Shown here one piece after another: positions 1 through 9,532 of a stretch of DNA of 64,000 nt. The notes under the pieces were generated by a model that did no database searches, was not told the DNA's origin, and saw nothing but the letters and a program-made list of their open reading frames with translations. The stretch is from NCBI GenBank assembly GCA_964552325.1, contig CAZKHA010000001.1, positions 1 through 64,000 on the forward strand. The letters are read 5' to 3'. Numbering within the stretch: position 1 is the first letter of the stretch; the number at the start of each line of letters is the position of its first letter. The translations under genes were made by a program, and so were the position numbers. Source of the stretch: CAZKCK01 sp964552325 (lineage in GTDB: Bacteria > Bacteroidota > Bacteroidia > Bacteroidales > TTA-H9).

Positions 1-854
1 CCTTCAAGAATCTGGCCTTTTTCAAGACGTGCGATAATCTCAACCTTTTGGGCTTCGAGCTCATCTTCGATAAGGGCTTTGTGTGAAACAACTACGTTCT
101 TATACTCGTGGTTAATTTTCACAACCTTGAATTCCATTACTTTATCAACAAAAATATCATAATCGCGGATAGGTTTCACGTCGATTTGTGAGCCAGGTAA
201 GAATGCTTCAATTCCAAAAACGTCAACAATAAGACCTCCTTTGGTGCGGCATTTAACATAACCTTTAATAACTTCTTGTGTATCATAAGCTCCATTTACA
301 CGCTCCCATGAACGTAAAGTACGGGCTTTTTTGTGCGAAAGAACTAATTGACCCGTGCGGTCTTCTTGGCTTTCAACATATACTTCGATGTGATCGCCAA
401 CCTTTAATTCGGGATTGTACCTGAGTTCTGACAGGGGAATAACACCGTCTGACTTAAATCCGATGTTAACCACTATTTCTCTGGTGTTCATAGCAACAAC
501 CTGACCATCAATAACTTCTTGCTCAACGATTGAGCTTAAGGTTTTGTCGTAAAGTTGTTCTAATTTGTTCTGTTCATCTTTTGAATACAGAATCTGTTTT
601 TTGCCAATACTGTTCCAATCAAATTCTTCGGGAACCGAAGACCTAACTTTCTTAACAGGCGCTGGTTTAACTTTTTCAGCTACAACCTCTTTTACCTCTG
701 GTTCCGGAGTAACCACCTCAGCAGCGGTTTCTTCTTGTACGGGTACAACTACTTCGGCAACGGTTTCTTCCTGTACTGGAGTAACTTCATTAGCGGGAGT
801 TACTTCTTCGTTTTTTTCCATGTCATTGCTGACATTCATTTCTAAATCAGACAT
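1..854 (-). CDS. rpsA: 30S ribosomal protein S1, N-terminal part (runs off the left edge)
   Basis: Ribosomal protein S1 binds mRNA on the small subunit and helps initiation. The first 284 residues are visible; the 3' end lies outside the window. Residues 1-75 form an acidic Glu/Val/Pro-rich extension with an imperfect duplication (PVQEETVAEVV then PVQEETAAEVV). OB-fold S1 domains follow from about residue 114 (VIDGQVVAMNTREIVVNIGF) and about residue 196 (VIKGYVKCRTKGGLIVDVFG). The ATG at 854 is the first in-frame start after a TAnnTTTG promoter box at 964-971. In a phylum that mostly lacks Shine-Dalgarno sites, S1 is expected to matter for mRNA recruitment; that is family knowledge, not seen here. 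Confidence 0.95.
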   Translation of the reverse strand, partial: MSDLEMNVSNDMEKNEEVTPANEVTPVQEETVAEVVVPVQEETAAEVVTPEPEVKEVVAEKVKPAPVKKVRSSVPEEFDWNSIGKKQILYSKDEQNKLEQLYDKTLSSIVEQEVIDGQVVAMNTREIVVNIGFKSDGVIPLSELRYNPELKVGDHIEVYVESQEDRTGQLVLSHKKARTLRSWERVNGAYDTQEVIKGYVKCRTKGGLIVDVFGIEAFLPGSQIDVKPIRDYDIFVDKVMEFKVVKINHEYKNVVVSHKALIEDELEAQKVEIIARLEKGQILE

Positions 855-963
855 TTAATACAATTTTGTGGCAATTCTTCATACGCTCTGGGTTTCGTTC
901 AAAACAATTACCGGGTTAATACTAAATTCATTATCAAAAGGATACCTTCCCAGAAAAGGCGTG

Positions 964-971
964 CAAAGTTA
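964..971 (-). promoter_or_regulatory. Bacteroidota-type -7 box for rpsA
   Basis: The minus strand reads TAACTTTG, an exact TAnnTTTG match, about 110 bases before the rpsA ATG. It would give a long leader. No convincing TTTG -33 element was found at the usual distance. Confidence 0.55.
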
Positions 972-1079
972 AGCATTAATTTTCAATCAATTCATTAATA
1001 GCTCTAAACTTTTTATACACACTCTATTGACAGTTCACTTTTTACCGAAGTTCATAATAGAATAATAAGCAAGAATACC

Positions 1080-1087
1080 TATTTTTG
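1080..1087 (+). promoter_or_regulatory. -7 box for the GT-C gene
   Basis: The plus strand reads TATTTTTG, an exact TAnnTTTG match, about 58 bases before the ATG at 1146. It is divergent from the rpsA promoter in the same intergenic region. Confidence 0.45.
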
Positions 1088-1145
1088 AAACCGCGGTGCA
1101 AAGCCTCTAAACCAAATGTAACTCATTGCTTATCAATTGATAGCT

Positions 1146-3026
1146 ATGTCCCTGAAACAGTTTTTTCAAGCCTCCACTCTTGTTGATAGAAGGTTTAATG
1201 TATTTATTATCATATTATTAGCTTTCTTAACGGTAATCAATACGTTAAAGGCAATTTTCATTCCCTTTGGCTTTGATGAATCTGCCACCTTTTTCCATTA
1301 CGTAAGTTTTTGGCGTGTTTTGCCATTCATCAGCGATTGGGATGCCAACAATCACTACCTCAATTCATTACTTACCCTAATCTTCTCTGGACTTTTTGGT
1401 GAATCAAACCTGGCTTTGCGGTTGGCCAATGTGTTAGCATTTCCCGTTTACCTATGGTTTGTTTATCTTATTTCGTTAAAAATTAGTCATTTAGTTTTAC
1501 GAATTAGCTTCATTTCAATCCTATATCTTAGCCTAGGCTTTATTGATTTCTTTTGCCTTAGCCGTGGATACGGACTTTCGTTAGGCTTGCTAAGCATTGC
1601 TGTTTTTTATCTTATCAAGGCTTGGGAAACCCCTGCAATAAAACATGATTTAGCTTCCCTGGTTTTTGCCTCGTTAGCAACTTACGCCAACCTTACATTA
1701 ATTAATACATTAGTGGTTGTGATTGGGCTTCTTTTGCTGCGTCCTCTTATCAAGCCCGTTGCTTCATCCTGTAAACTTCTGATTATAAAAAGCCTAACAT
1801 TCATTTTTGCTGGAGTTTTGCCCCTAAGCTTTCTGGTAGTAGTGTTGTTTGTGCTAAAATCGAAAGGTGCTTTGTACTATGGATTGCCATCCGGCTATTT
1901 AGAAACAACAATCGGTTCGCTGCTGTTTATGCTAACGGGCTTTAATAGCCAAGTGGTTAATTGGCTTTTTATTGCCTTCGCATTATGCATTTTTTGCTTT
2001 ACTTGCTATATCCTTATACAACAAGGATTTAAGAACTGGAACAGCAACACTTCACTAGCTATCCTTTTCAATAGTCTATTCCTATTAAACCTTTTAGCAC
2101 CGTTGGTCTTAAAGGCTTTATTAAATGTAAATTACCCTCAAGACAGAACGGTTTTGTATTTGTGGTTGTTTTTCATTGGTTCTGTTCTATTTACATTTAA
2201 TTGGGCAATCAACGAAGTACACTTGAAGATAAATTGGGTTCTTTTGGTGTTAGTACCTTTTCTTTACTTTCCGGTACATTTTGCACTAAACCTAAACTTT
2301 ACGCATACCTTTCATTATTCTGATGATTCATTGCCAGCCAGGTTTTTTCAAAAAATTAAAGATTCACATAAAGCAGGTGATTATCCGCCAACGGTAGGAG
2401 GTTACACAACAAGGTTATTAACTTGGGCAATGTACAATTACCGTTCTGGCGGAAACGAAAGCCAAATCAGCTTTAAAAACTATCCAGGCTTGGAAGAGGA
2501 TTATCAAATTGTTGATCCCAATATTTATCCAACCTGGAAAACGTATTATGATTCAATTGATTATGATAATATCGGAAAGCGTGTTCTGTACAAACGCAAG
2601 CAAAAACTTGAAACCACTCTCCTAGCCTCTTCAAACGCAATAAACTATTATGGTAACCCAGCAAAAGAATTTCTTAGTTTGTATGAGGCCCGTGTTGATA
2701 CGCTGGTTGGCGATAGGTTAAGGCTTGAAATAGATATGAGCATTTACGTGCACTTGCGTAAAACACGCGCTTGGATAGTGGTTTCAACACAAGACCAACA
2801 AAGTAAAGAACTCATTTACCAATTTTTTCCATTGCACTGGTTTAAACAAGGTTGGGATGGCTCACCCCATAATTTTAAAAACTGTATGCTTATCCCCGAA
2901 TTACCGCCCAAAAGCCAGAAAGTAAAAGTCTTTTTATGGAATATTGATAAACAGCCCATTATCATCAAAGAGGGCAAATGTTACCTTTCAAGATATCCCA
3001 AACGCGAAAGCTGGATGAAGCCCTGA
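1146..3026 (+). CDS. GT-C-fold multi-pass membrane glycosyltransferase (GT39-like)
   Basis: A 626-residue inner-membrane protein with about ten hydrophobic helices in its first 400 residues and a soluble C-terminal third. After the first helix comes GFDES, the acidic loop expected for the catalytic Asp of GT-C enzymes. NNHYLNSLLT and ALRLANVLAFP follow, as in Bacteroidota relatives of dolichyl-phosphate-mannose mannosyltransferases. Such enzymes move a sugar from a polyprenyl-phosphate donor to a periplasmic acceptor; donor and acceptor cannot be told here. The ATG at 1146 is preferred over the in-frame TTG at 1137. The gene stands alone between rpsA and a lipoprotein gene. The fold call is fairly safe and the substrate is unknown. 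Confidence 0.75.
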   Translation: MSLKQFFQASTLVDRRFNVFIIILLAFLTVINTLKAIFIPFGFDESATFFHYVSFWRVLPFISDWDANNHYLNSLLTLIFSGLFGESNLALRLANVLAFPVYLWFVYLISLKISHLVLRISFISILYLSLGFIDFFCLSRGYGLSLGLLSIAVFYLIKAWETPAIKHDLASLVFASLATYANLTLINTLVVVIGLLLLRPLIKPVASSCKLLIIKSLTFIFAGVLPLSFLVVVLFVLKSKGALYYGLPSGYLETTIGSLLFMLTGFNSQVVNWLFIAFALCIFCFTCYILIQQGFKNWNSNTSLAILFNSLFLLNLLAPLVLKALLNVNYPQDRTVLYLWLFFIGSVLFTFNWAINEVHLKINWVLLVLVPFLYFPVHFALNLNFTHTFHYSDDSLPARFFQKIKDSHKAGDYPPTVGGYTTRLLTWAMYNYRSGGNESQISFKNYPGLEEDYQIVDPNIYPTWKTYYDSIDYDNIGKRVLYKRKQKLETTLLASSNAINYYGNPAKEFLSLYEARVDTLVGDRLRLEIDMSIYVHLRKTRAWIVVSTQDQQSKELIYQFFPLHWFKQGWDGSPHNFKNCMLIPELPPKSQKVKVFLWNIDKQPIIIKEGKCYLSRYPKRESWMKP

Positions 3027-3050
3027 AGTGAGCCATACTTACAATAATTG

Positions 3051-3058
3051 TACATTTG
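3051..3058 (+). promoter_or_regulatory. -7 box for the beta-helix lipoprotein gene
   Basis: TACATTTG is an exact TAnnTTTG match 25 bases before the ATG at 3084. It argues against the longer open frame that starts at the TTG at 3048. Confidence 0.6.
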
Positions 3059-3083
3059 CTCTGTTTTATTACAAATTGTAATT

Positions 3084-4538
3084 ATGAGGCCAATCCTAAA
3101 TTTTTTGTTGACTGGTTTTGTGCTATGGATGCTTTTTACCACGGTTGCTTGCAAAAAAGACAGCGTAAACACTGACCCAGCACTTAAGCTCGAGTTTTCG
3201 ACTGACACAGTACTATTTGATACTGTGTTTACGACTGTAGGTTCTATTACACAACAACTTAAAATCTACAATCGTAACAATGCCAAAGTAAAAATTTCGG
3301 AGATACGGCTGGGTAAAGGAACTGCTTCGGCCTATAAAATCAACATTGATGGCTATTCAAGCACACAAGTTGCTGATGTAGAGCTTGATGCTGGAGATAG
3401 CTTGTATGTTTTTGTGAAAGTTATTATTGATCCCACCAACCAAAACAGTCCGTTGGTGGTAACTGATTCCTTGATTTGTACAACCAATGGCAATTTACAG
3501 GATGTTAAGCTTGTTGCTTGGGGCCAAGATGCTTACTACCATACGCCTGACCATTTTCCAACCGATTTCCCTGCATATTCAATAATTGATTGTAACGATG
3601 TATGGACCAATGACAAACCTCATTTAATCTATGGAATGGCTGTGGTTGATTCGGCTTGTACCCTTACCATTCAGGAGGGCGCAAAGGTTTATTTTCATAA
3701 CAATGGTATCTTAATGGTTTACAAAGATGGAAGCCTTAAAGTGAATGGTAGTGCCGAAAACAAGGTTTTGTTCCGTAACGACCGTTTAGATGCGTTTTAT
3801 AAGGATTTGCCAGGTCAATGGAACGGCATTTGGTTATCGGAAGGTAGCCTAAACAATGAAATCAACCACGCCTTAATTCAAAATGGAACGCTTGGTATTC
3901 AGGTAGATATTACGGGAGAAAGTACAAATCCAGGTTTGGTTCTAAACAATACGCGCATCGAAAACATGAAACTTGGAGGGCTATCTTGCAATGCCACCAG
4001 CGTGAGTTCGGTTAATTGTGCTTTTGTAAACTGTGGCGAGTATGCAGTGGCTTTAAATGGAGGACTTTACAACTTCAGGCATGCTACTATTGGCAATTTT
4101 TGGTCGAGTTCTACACGCCAGACGCCTTCGTTGGTGCTTAAGAATTATTATGTGAACCCGCCCAATGAAGTAGTGAATATTACCCCATCAGAAGTGTATT
4201 TTGGCAATTCAATTATTTATGGAAACCTTGAAGATGAGCTTCTTATTGGTGTTCAGCCAGAGGGAACCTCGTTTTTGTACACCTTCGATCATTGCTTGGT
4301 ACGCACGTTAATGAATACTTCCGATTTTACCATCTTTAAGAATTGTTTGGTAAATGAAGATCCGTTGTTTGTGGATATCGGCAAGATGAATGTGGAACCC
4401 GATAGCCTTTCGCCGGCACGCAGTTTTGGCATACCCCTAGAAGTTGAAACCGACTATTACGGAAGGGCACGTGATGTAACGCCTGATTTAGGGGCTTTTG
4501 AAACGCAGTTTGGCTTGAGAAGGAAAATTAAGAAATAA
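3084..4538 (+). CDS. Lipoprotein with predicted right-handed beta-helix
   Basis: A 484-residue exported lipoprotein. It starts with MRPILNF, a hydrophobic stretch and the lipobox TVAC (Cys23), followed by KKD. The next ~120 residues resemble an Ig-like beta domain (TDTVLFDTVFTTVGS, then repeated strands). From about residue 190 there are strand-turn repeats rich in Asn, Gly and Val, consistent with a parallel beta-helix. The family is common in Bacteroidota and has no established function known to me. The start follows a promoter box at 3051-3058. The gene is convergent with argS, with only 29 bases between the stops and no clear hairpin. Confidence 0.75.
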   Translation: MRPILNFLLTGFVLWMLFTTVACKKDSVNTDPALKLEFSTDTVLFDTVFTTVGSITQQLKIYNRNNAKVKISEIRLGKGTASAYKINIDGYSSTQVADVELDAGDSLYVFVKVIIDPTNQNSPLVVTDSLICTTNGNLQDVKLVAWGQDAYYHTPDHFPTDFPAYSIIDCNDVWTNDKPHLIYGMAVVDSACTLTIQEGAKVYFHNNGILMVYKDGSLKVNGSAENKVLFRNDRLDAFYKDLPGQWNGIWLSEGSLNNEINHALIQNGTLGIQVDITGESTNPGLVLNNTRIENMKLGGLSCNATSVSSVNCAFVNCGEYAVALNGGLYNFRHATIGNFWSSSTRQTPSLVLKNYYVNPPNEVVNITPSEVYFGNSIIYGNLEDELLIGVQPEGTSFLYTFDHCLVRTLMNTSDFTIFKNCLVNEDPLFVDIGKMNVEPDSLSPARSFGIPLEVETDYYGRARDVTPDLGAFETQFGLRRKIKK

Positions 4539-4567
4539 CATCCTTCTTTTAGAAATGATCTCCTAAC

Positions 4568-6346
4568 CTACATCCTTTCAGGCACTTCAATGCCTAGCAA
4601 TCCCATGGCATGTTTTAGAACATTAGCTGTAAAGGCTGATAGTGCGATCCTGAAATTGCGTAAATCATCTTCTGTTTCGCGTAAAATGCTCACTTCGTGG
4701 TAGAATTGGTTGTATTCGCGGGCTAGTTCATATACATAATTGGCAATCAATGCCGGGCTGTTTTCGCTACCGGCTTGCTCAATCGTAGCTGGGTATTCGT
4801 ATAAGTTACGCAATAGGTTCTGCTCGTGGCTATTGAGGCTAATTTGCCGTGAATCATCCCATTTCCATTCGCCAGCTTTCCGCACAACCGAACGGATACG
4901 TGCATGGGTGTATTGAATGAATGGACCAGTATTGCCATTAAAATCAATGGATTCCTGCGGATTAAACAGCATCGTCTTTTTAGGATCAACTTTAAGTATG
5001 TAGTATTTTAAAGCAGCCAGGCCAATCATGCGGTAAAGTTGCTGGGCTTCCTCGGTATCAAACTCTTCAATTTTTCCCAATTCCTCAGTTGTGCTTTTGG
5101 CCGTAGCAATCATCTCATCAATAAGGTCATCGGCATCCACTACGGTTCCTTCGCGCGATTTCATTTTGCCTTGGGGCAATTCAACCATGCCATACGAAAG
5201 ATGGAAAATTCCATCGGCAAAGGGTTTATCAAGTTTTTTTAAAATAAGTTTAAGTACATCAAAATGATAAATCTGCTCGTTACCAACTACATAAGTCATT
5301 TTTTGTGGATGAAATTCCGCATAGCGCAATTGGGCAGTGCCCAAATCTTGGGTAATATACACTGACGTACCATCGGCGCGTAAAACCAATTTTTCATCCA
5401 GACCATCCGCCGTTAAATCAACCCAAACCGAGCCATCGGTGCGTTGCGTAAAAACGCCTTTTTGCAGTCCCTCTTGAATAATCTCTTTTCCAAGTAGGTA
5501 TGTGTTTGATTCATAATACGTTTTTTCGAACTCGATACCCAGGTTTTTATACGTAATGGCAAACCCTTCATATACCCAGTTGTTCATTTTCGACCAGAGT
5601 TCCCTAACACGTTCATCGGCATTTTCCCAGTCCACCAGCATTTGTTGGGCTTCTTTAATGGCTGGGGCCTGTTTTTCGGCAACTTCGCGTTCTTGGCCAT
5701 TTTCGATTAGTGTTGCTATTTCAGCTTTGTATTGTTTATCGAAGGCCACATAATACTTGCCCACCAAATGATCGCCTTTAAGGCCAGCGCTTTCAGGTGT
5801 TTCTCCCCCACCCCATTTTTGCCATGCCAACATCGATTTGCAAATGTGTATGCCCCTGTCGTTTACAAGGTTTACCCTAACCACATGATGCCCATTGGCT
5901 TTTTGGATATTTGCCAAAGATGCACCAAGTAAATTGTTGCGTATATGCCCCAAATGCAGCGGTTTATTGGTGTTGGGCGACGAAAACTCGATGAGGTATG
6001 GATTATCGGACGAAAGGATTGCTTTTGTGCCATAAAACGTATCATGCCAATGTGTTGCAGCAAAATCTAACCAAAACGACTGCCTCAAACTCAAGTTTAA
6101 AAACCCCTTTACTATGTTAAATGATTCAATAACAGGTAGTAACCGTATTAATTCTTGCCCAATATCATTGGCTGTGGCATCCGGCGACTTCTTTGATATC
6201 TTTACTACTGGAAAAACCACTAGCGTATAGTCGCCTGTAAATTCTTTGCGGGTTTTATTAATTGTAAAGGCAGAAGGTTCAATATGTTGGGCGTAAAGTG
6301 TGCTTACGGCGGTAGTGGCGGCTTGTGCTAATTGCTGAACAAACAT
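4568..6346 (-). CDS. argS: Arginine--tRNA ligase
   Basis: A class I aminoacyl-tRNA synthetase that charges tRNA-Arg in the cytoplasm. It is 592 residues, the usual length. The N-terminal ~110 residues match the Arg-tRNA synthetase N-terminal domain. The HIGH signature follows as KPLHLGHIRNN. The KMSKS loop is replaced by GKMKSREGTVV, the form normal for many ArgRS enzymes. The C-terminal ~130 residues form the DALR anticodon-binding domain (FIQYTHARIRSVVRKA onward). It begins with MFVQQLAQAA. No other translation gene is adjacent. Confidence 0.97.
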   Translation of the reverse strand: MFVQQLAQAATTAVSTLYAQHIEPSAFTINKTRKEFTGDYTLVVFPVVKISKKSPDATANDIGQELIRLLPVIESFNIVKGFLNLSLRQSFWLDFAATHWHDTFYGTKAILSSDNPYLIEFSSPNTNKPLHLGHIRNNLLGASLANIQKANGHHVVRVNLVNDRGIHICKSMLAWQKWGGGETPESAGLKGDHLVGKYYVAFDKQYKAEIATLIENGQEREVAEKQAPAIKEAQQMLVDWENADERVRELWSKMNNWVYEGFAITYKNLGIEFEKTYYESNTYLLGKEIIQEGLQKGVFTQRTDGSVWVDLTADGLDEKLVLRADGTSVYITQDLGTAQLRYAEFHPQKMTYVVGNEQIYHFDVLKLILKKLDKPFADGIFHLSYGMVELPQGKMKSREGTVVDADDLIDEMIATAKSTTEELGKIEEFDTEEAQQLYRMIGLAALKYYILKVDPKKTMLFNPQESIDFNGNTGPFIQYTHARIRSVVRKAGEWKWDDSRQISLNSHEQNLLRNLYEYPATIEQAGSENSPALIANYVYELAREYNQFYHEVSILRETEDDLRNFRIALSAFTANVLKHAMGLLGIEVPERM

Positions 6347-6389
6347 TGTGATTGGATTTAATTACTGAATTATGGGTGGTTAACTAACA

Positions 6390-7043
6390 TTATAAATGTG
6401 AAAGATGCTCTTCTTTGAATTGCAATAACGAATGGAGAGTTAAATCAGCCAACGAAAATCGTGGATCGGTTTTAGAAGCTTCTTCGGGTATAGCAACTAC
6501 TTTCATACGTGCTGCTTTGGCAGCTATAACTCCGTTTAAGGAGTCTTCGAAAACCACACAGTTTACCGTTTCAACGCCAAGCTTACGTGCTGCAGTGATA
6601 AAAATTCCGGGATGGGGCTTACCAAATTCTTCAAATTCAGCGGAATGTATAAAGTGGAAATTTTGGGAAATACCAAGTTTTTTAAGTGCTTCTTGTATAA
6701 TTTCCATTTTGGAAGAAGAAGCAAGGGCAATCTTCATACCACGTGCCCTAAAAAAATGCAAAATGTAAACACCACCTGGCATTCCTTTTCCTTTTTCGAG
6801 GATTAGACGTTTAACTTCAAAAAGGATATCCCTTTCGATTTTAGCATAATCGGGTAAAAAATGTGGGTTTAAGTTGCAAATAAATCGAATGGATTCATCG
6901 ACCCGATAACCTTTTACCTTGAGGCAAATCTCTTTGGTTACGGTTATTCCCAAGCGTGCAAATACATTTGTTTCAGCTTCTTCCCACAAGGGCTCCGAAT
7001 CAATGAGCAAGCCATCTAAATCGAAAATGGCGGCTTTAATCAT
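6390..7043 (-). CDS. HAD-family sugar-phosphate phosphatase (HxpB / beta-phosphoglucomutase-like)
   Basis: A 217-residue HAD hydrolase. Motif I is DLDGLLIDSEP at the N-terminus, with Asp nucleophile and acid/base Asp. Motif II is the Ser in LASSS, the motif III Lys is in FGKPHPGIF, and motif IV is FEDSLNGV. An alpha-helical cap lies between motifs I and II. The closest match by eye is the hexitol phosphatase / 2-deoxyglucose-6-phosphatase group, but beta-phosphoglucomutases share these motifs. Its ATG overlaps the stop of the preceding aminotransferase gene as ATGA, so the two are probably translationally coupled. The substrate is uncertain. Confidence 0.85.
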   Translation of the reverse strand: MIKAAIFDLDGLLIDSEPLWEEAETNVFARLGITVTKEICLKVKGYRVDESIRFICNLNPHFLPDYAKIERDILFEVKRLILEKGKGMPGGVYILHFFRARGMKIALASSSKMEIIQEALKKLGISQNFHFIHSAEFEEFGKPHPGIFITAARKLGVETVNCVVFEDSLNGVIAAKAARMKVVAIPEEASKTDPRFSLADLTLHSLLQFKEEHLSHL

Positions 7044-8218
7044 AAAATACCTTTCTTTTTTAATGCTACTTCAACTTTATCAAAAGCTTCTAAAACAAGC
7101 TGTTGTGGGCAAGCAAAATTAATCCGCTGAAATCCTTCCCCACCAGGGCCAAACATAAAACCATCATTAAACCCAACGCCAGCTTCATTAATCAAGAAAT
7201 TACGAAGTTCCTGATCAGTCATCCCGCATTCTCTAAAATCAACCCAAAACATATAAGTAGCTTGCGGTTCAATAAGTTTTAGAATTGGGAGCCGGGTTGT
7301 TATTCGTTCCTTAACCAAATGTACGGTTTCGTTCAGGTATTCAAGCAATTCGGTAAGCCATTGGCCACCATTTGTATAAGCTGATTCAAAAGCTATTCCT
7401 CCAAACAAATTACCCATTCCCATATGGAGGCGCTCGAGCGTTGCTTCATATTTCCTTCGCTTCGAATCATTGCTAATGACCACCGCACTTGTGCTTAAAC
7501 CTGCGATATTGAATGTTTTGCTGGGTGCATAACAACTAATTATTTCATCAGCATACCAAGGAGCAGCAATTGCCAGTGGAACATGTTTATAATCAGCCAG
7601 CATAAGGTCAGAATGAATTTCGTCAGAGACCATTAGCACCCCATGCTTTTTACAAATTTGAGCCATTTGTTCCATTTCCAAAGCTGTCCATGCCCGGCCA
7701 ACCGGGTTATGCGGATTGCAAAGAATGAACAACTTCGAATCTTTTGCTTTTTGATCAAAATCATCAAAATCAATTACATATTGATTTCCGTTTAGGAGCA
7801 ATTTATTGGTTAAAACCTTGCGCTCCAAATGTTCAGGAACATGCGTAAAAGGGTGATAGACTGGTGTTTGAATAAGGATTCCATCTCCTTTTTGTGTGAA
7901 AGCCTCCATAAGCAGAACCAAAGCCGATACAATTCCGGGGCTGAAACACACCCATTTATCCTCAATTTGGTATTGATGCCGTGTATATAACCATTGGTTG
8001 AGCGATGAAGCAAAACCCGCTTCCCTGAAGGTGTAGCCGAGGATTGGATGCTCCAAGCGATTGGCAATGGCATCAAGTATAAACTTGGGCGTACGGAAAT
8101 CCATGTCGGCCACCCAAAGTGGCATAACATCCTCACGTTCAAAAAACATCTTCCGTAAATCGTACTTTACTGATGCAGTACCCTCACGGTTTATAATTTC
8201 GTCAAAATTGGCTTTCAT
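7040..8218 (-). CDS. PLP-dependent cystathionine beta-lyase / aminotransferase, MalY/PatB type
   Basis: A 392-residue fold-type I PLP enzyme of the MalY/PatB C-S lyase group, expected to split cystathionine or related thioethers. Family signs are PLWVADMDFRTP near the N-terminus, NPHNPVGRAW, VSDEIHSDL with the pyridine-binding Asp, and SKTFNIAGL with the Schiff-base Lys. It is the first gene of a two-gene unit with the HAD phosphatase (4-base overlap). A terminator-like hairpin ends about 6 bases upstream of its ATG, leaving little room for a promoter. Its expression may therefore depend on read-through from gcvT. Confidence 0.9.
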   Translation of the reverse strand: MKANFDEIINREGTASVKYDLRKMFFEREDVMPLWVADMDFRTPKFILDAIANRLEHPILGYTFREAGFASSLNQWLYTRHQYQIEDKWVCFSPGIVSALVLLMEAFTQKGDGILIQTPVYHPFTHVPEHLERKVLTNKLLLNGNQYVIDFDDFDQKAKDSKLFILCNPHNPVGRAWTALEMEQMAQICKKHGVLMVSDEIHSDLMLADYKHVPLAIAAPWYADEIISCYAPSKTFNIAGLSTSAVVISNDSKRRKYEATLERLHMGMGNLFGGIAFESAYTNGGQWLTELLEYLNETVHLVKERITTRLPILKLIEPQATYMFWVDFRECGMTDQELRNFLINEAGVGFNDGFMFGPGGEGFQRINFACPQQLVLEAFDKVEVALKKKGIL

Positions 8219-8224
8219 CTATAA

Positions 8225-8256
8225 TAAAAAAGGTAGAAAGGCCAAGCCCTCCTACC
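8225..8256 (-). terminator. Intrinsic terminator or attenuator between gcvT and the malY-like gene
   Basis: On the minus strand GGTAG and CTACC (8252-8256 with 8232-8236) pair, then GAG/TTT with wobbles and GGC/GCC around a three-base loop. A run of six T follows on the minus strand. It lies 22 bases after the gcvT stop and just before the next start codon. Confidence 0.75.
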
Positions 8257-8277
8257 CCATTTTTGTTACTAATAATA

Positions 8278-9381
8278 TTATCCTTTGTAGAAGGGAAGTT
8301 TTACAACTTTAGCTTTTAATTGCTTATTTCTGATTACGATATTAAACTCGCTTCCAAGCTTGGCAAATGCGGTAGGCACATAACCCATTCCAATAGGTAT
8401 GCTAAGTGCTGGTGCCATGGTTCCTGATGTAACTTCTCCAATTATATTGCCTTCATTGTCAGCAATTTCGTAATGTTGGCGCGGGATACCTTTTTCAATC
8501 ATTTCAAAGGCAACCAGTTTCTTGCTTACACCCTCATTCTTCTGTTTTAGCAAATAGTCTTTATCGATAAAGTTTTTAGAATCGGTAAATTTTGTGATCC
8601 AGCCTAAGCCGGCTTCGATAGGCGAAGTGGTATCGTTAATATCGTTTCCATAGAGGCAGAATCCCATTTCGAGGCGTAAAGTATCACGTGCACCCAACCC
8701 TATCGGTTTTATACCGAATTCAGCTCCAGCTTCAAAAACGGCATTCCAAATTTTATCGGCATCGGCATTGGCCATATAAATTTCGCAACCACCTGAGCCT
8801 GTGTAACCTGTTGTTGAGAAGATAACATCTTTAACGCCTGCGAAATCAAGCTTTTTAAAAGTGTAATATTCCATATCCTCAACCGAGGCTTGCGTAAGCT
8901 TTTGCATGGCTTTAAGGGCTAAGGGGCCTTGAATGGCTAATTGCGCAATTTCATCGGAGGCATTGTATAAATCTTTTCCAACCGTAAGACCCATTTCTAC
9001 AGCATGTTGTGCACACCATTCCCAATCTTTATCAATGTTGGCTGCATTCACTACCAATAGATAAGTCTCATCATTAATGCGATACACTAAAAGATCGTCA
9101 ACTATTCCACCTTTTCCGTTTGGGAAGCAGGAATACTGAACTTTGCCATCGGTAAGTTTTTCAACATCGTTCGAGGTAATGTATTGTACAAAATCAAAGG
9201 CTTTTGGTCCTTTAACCCAAAACTCGCCCATGTGCGACACATCAAAAACACCAACGGCTTTGCGCACTGTAAGATGTTCAGCTATCAGGCCTTCATATTG
9301 AACAGGCATATAAAAACCGGCAAATGGAACCATTTTTGCTCCAAGTGATTCATGGAATTTGGTAAATGCGGTAGTTTTCAT
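8278..9381 (-). CDS. gcvT: Aminomethyltransferase, glycine cleavage system T protein
   Basis: The T protein moves the methylene group from the lipoyl-bound aminomethyl intermediate of the H protein to tetrahydrofolate, releasing ammonia. It is 367 residues, typical length. Motifs are [10 protein letters not shown] near residue 45, [11 protein letters not shown] near 115, [12 protein letters not shown] near 195, [13 protein letters not shown] and, near the C-terminus, [18 protein letters not shown]. The gcvH and gcvP genes are not in the window. A promoter box lies at 9448-9455 and a terminator follows the stop, so it may be largely monocistronic. Confidence 0.96.
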   Translation of the reverse strand: MKTTAFTKFHESLGAKMVPFAGFYMPVQYEGLIAEHLTVRKAVGVFDVSHMGEFWVKGPKAFDFVQYITSNDVEKLTDGKVQYSCFPNGKGGIVDDLLVYRINDETYLLVVNAANIDKDWEWCAQHAVEMGLTVGKDLYNASDEIAQLAIQGPLALKAMQKLTQASVEDMEYYTFKKLDFAGVKDVIFSTTGYTGSGGCEIYMANADADKIWNAVFEAGAEFGIKPIGLGARDTLRLEMGFCLYGNDINDTTSPIEAGLGWITKFTDSKNFIDKDYLLKQKNEGVSKKLVAFEMIEKGIPRQHYEIADNEGNIIGEVTSGTMAPALSIPIGMGYVPTAFAKLGSEFNIVIRNKQLKAKVVKLPFYKG

Positions 9382-9447
9382 TTTGAAAATGGTAATATTT
9401 TATGATTCAATAAATTAGAAAAATATGCATTGAAATGTTTGTATTTG

Positions 9448-9455
9448 CAAAGGTA
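9448..9455 (-). promoter_or_regulatory. -7 box for gcvT
   Basis: The minus strand reads TACCTTTG, an exact TAnnTTTG match, 66 bases upstream of the gcvT ATG. The 151-base gap between gcvT and the LysM gene holds no other feature I can support, and no glycine-riboswitch-like fold was recognised. Confidence 0.6.
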
Positions 9456-9532
9456 TTCATAATACGTAAGCCAATCTATCAATACTAATAATTTGGACTG
9501 GTCGGGCTGTATTCAATGAAAATGCTCGTTAG

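Noticed and set aside
565..858. Plus-strand Ser/Thr-rich open frame opposite rpsA
   Set aside because: It is antisense to the repeat-rich acidic N-terminus of rpsA; its low-complexity composition mirrors that coding sequence and it has no start signals.
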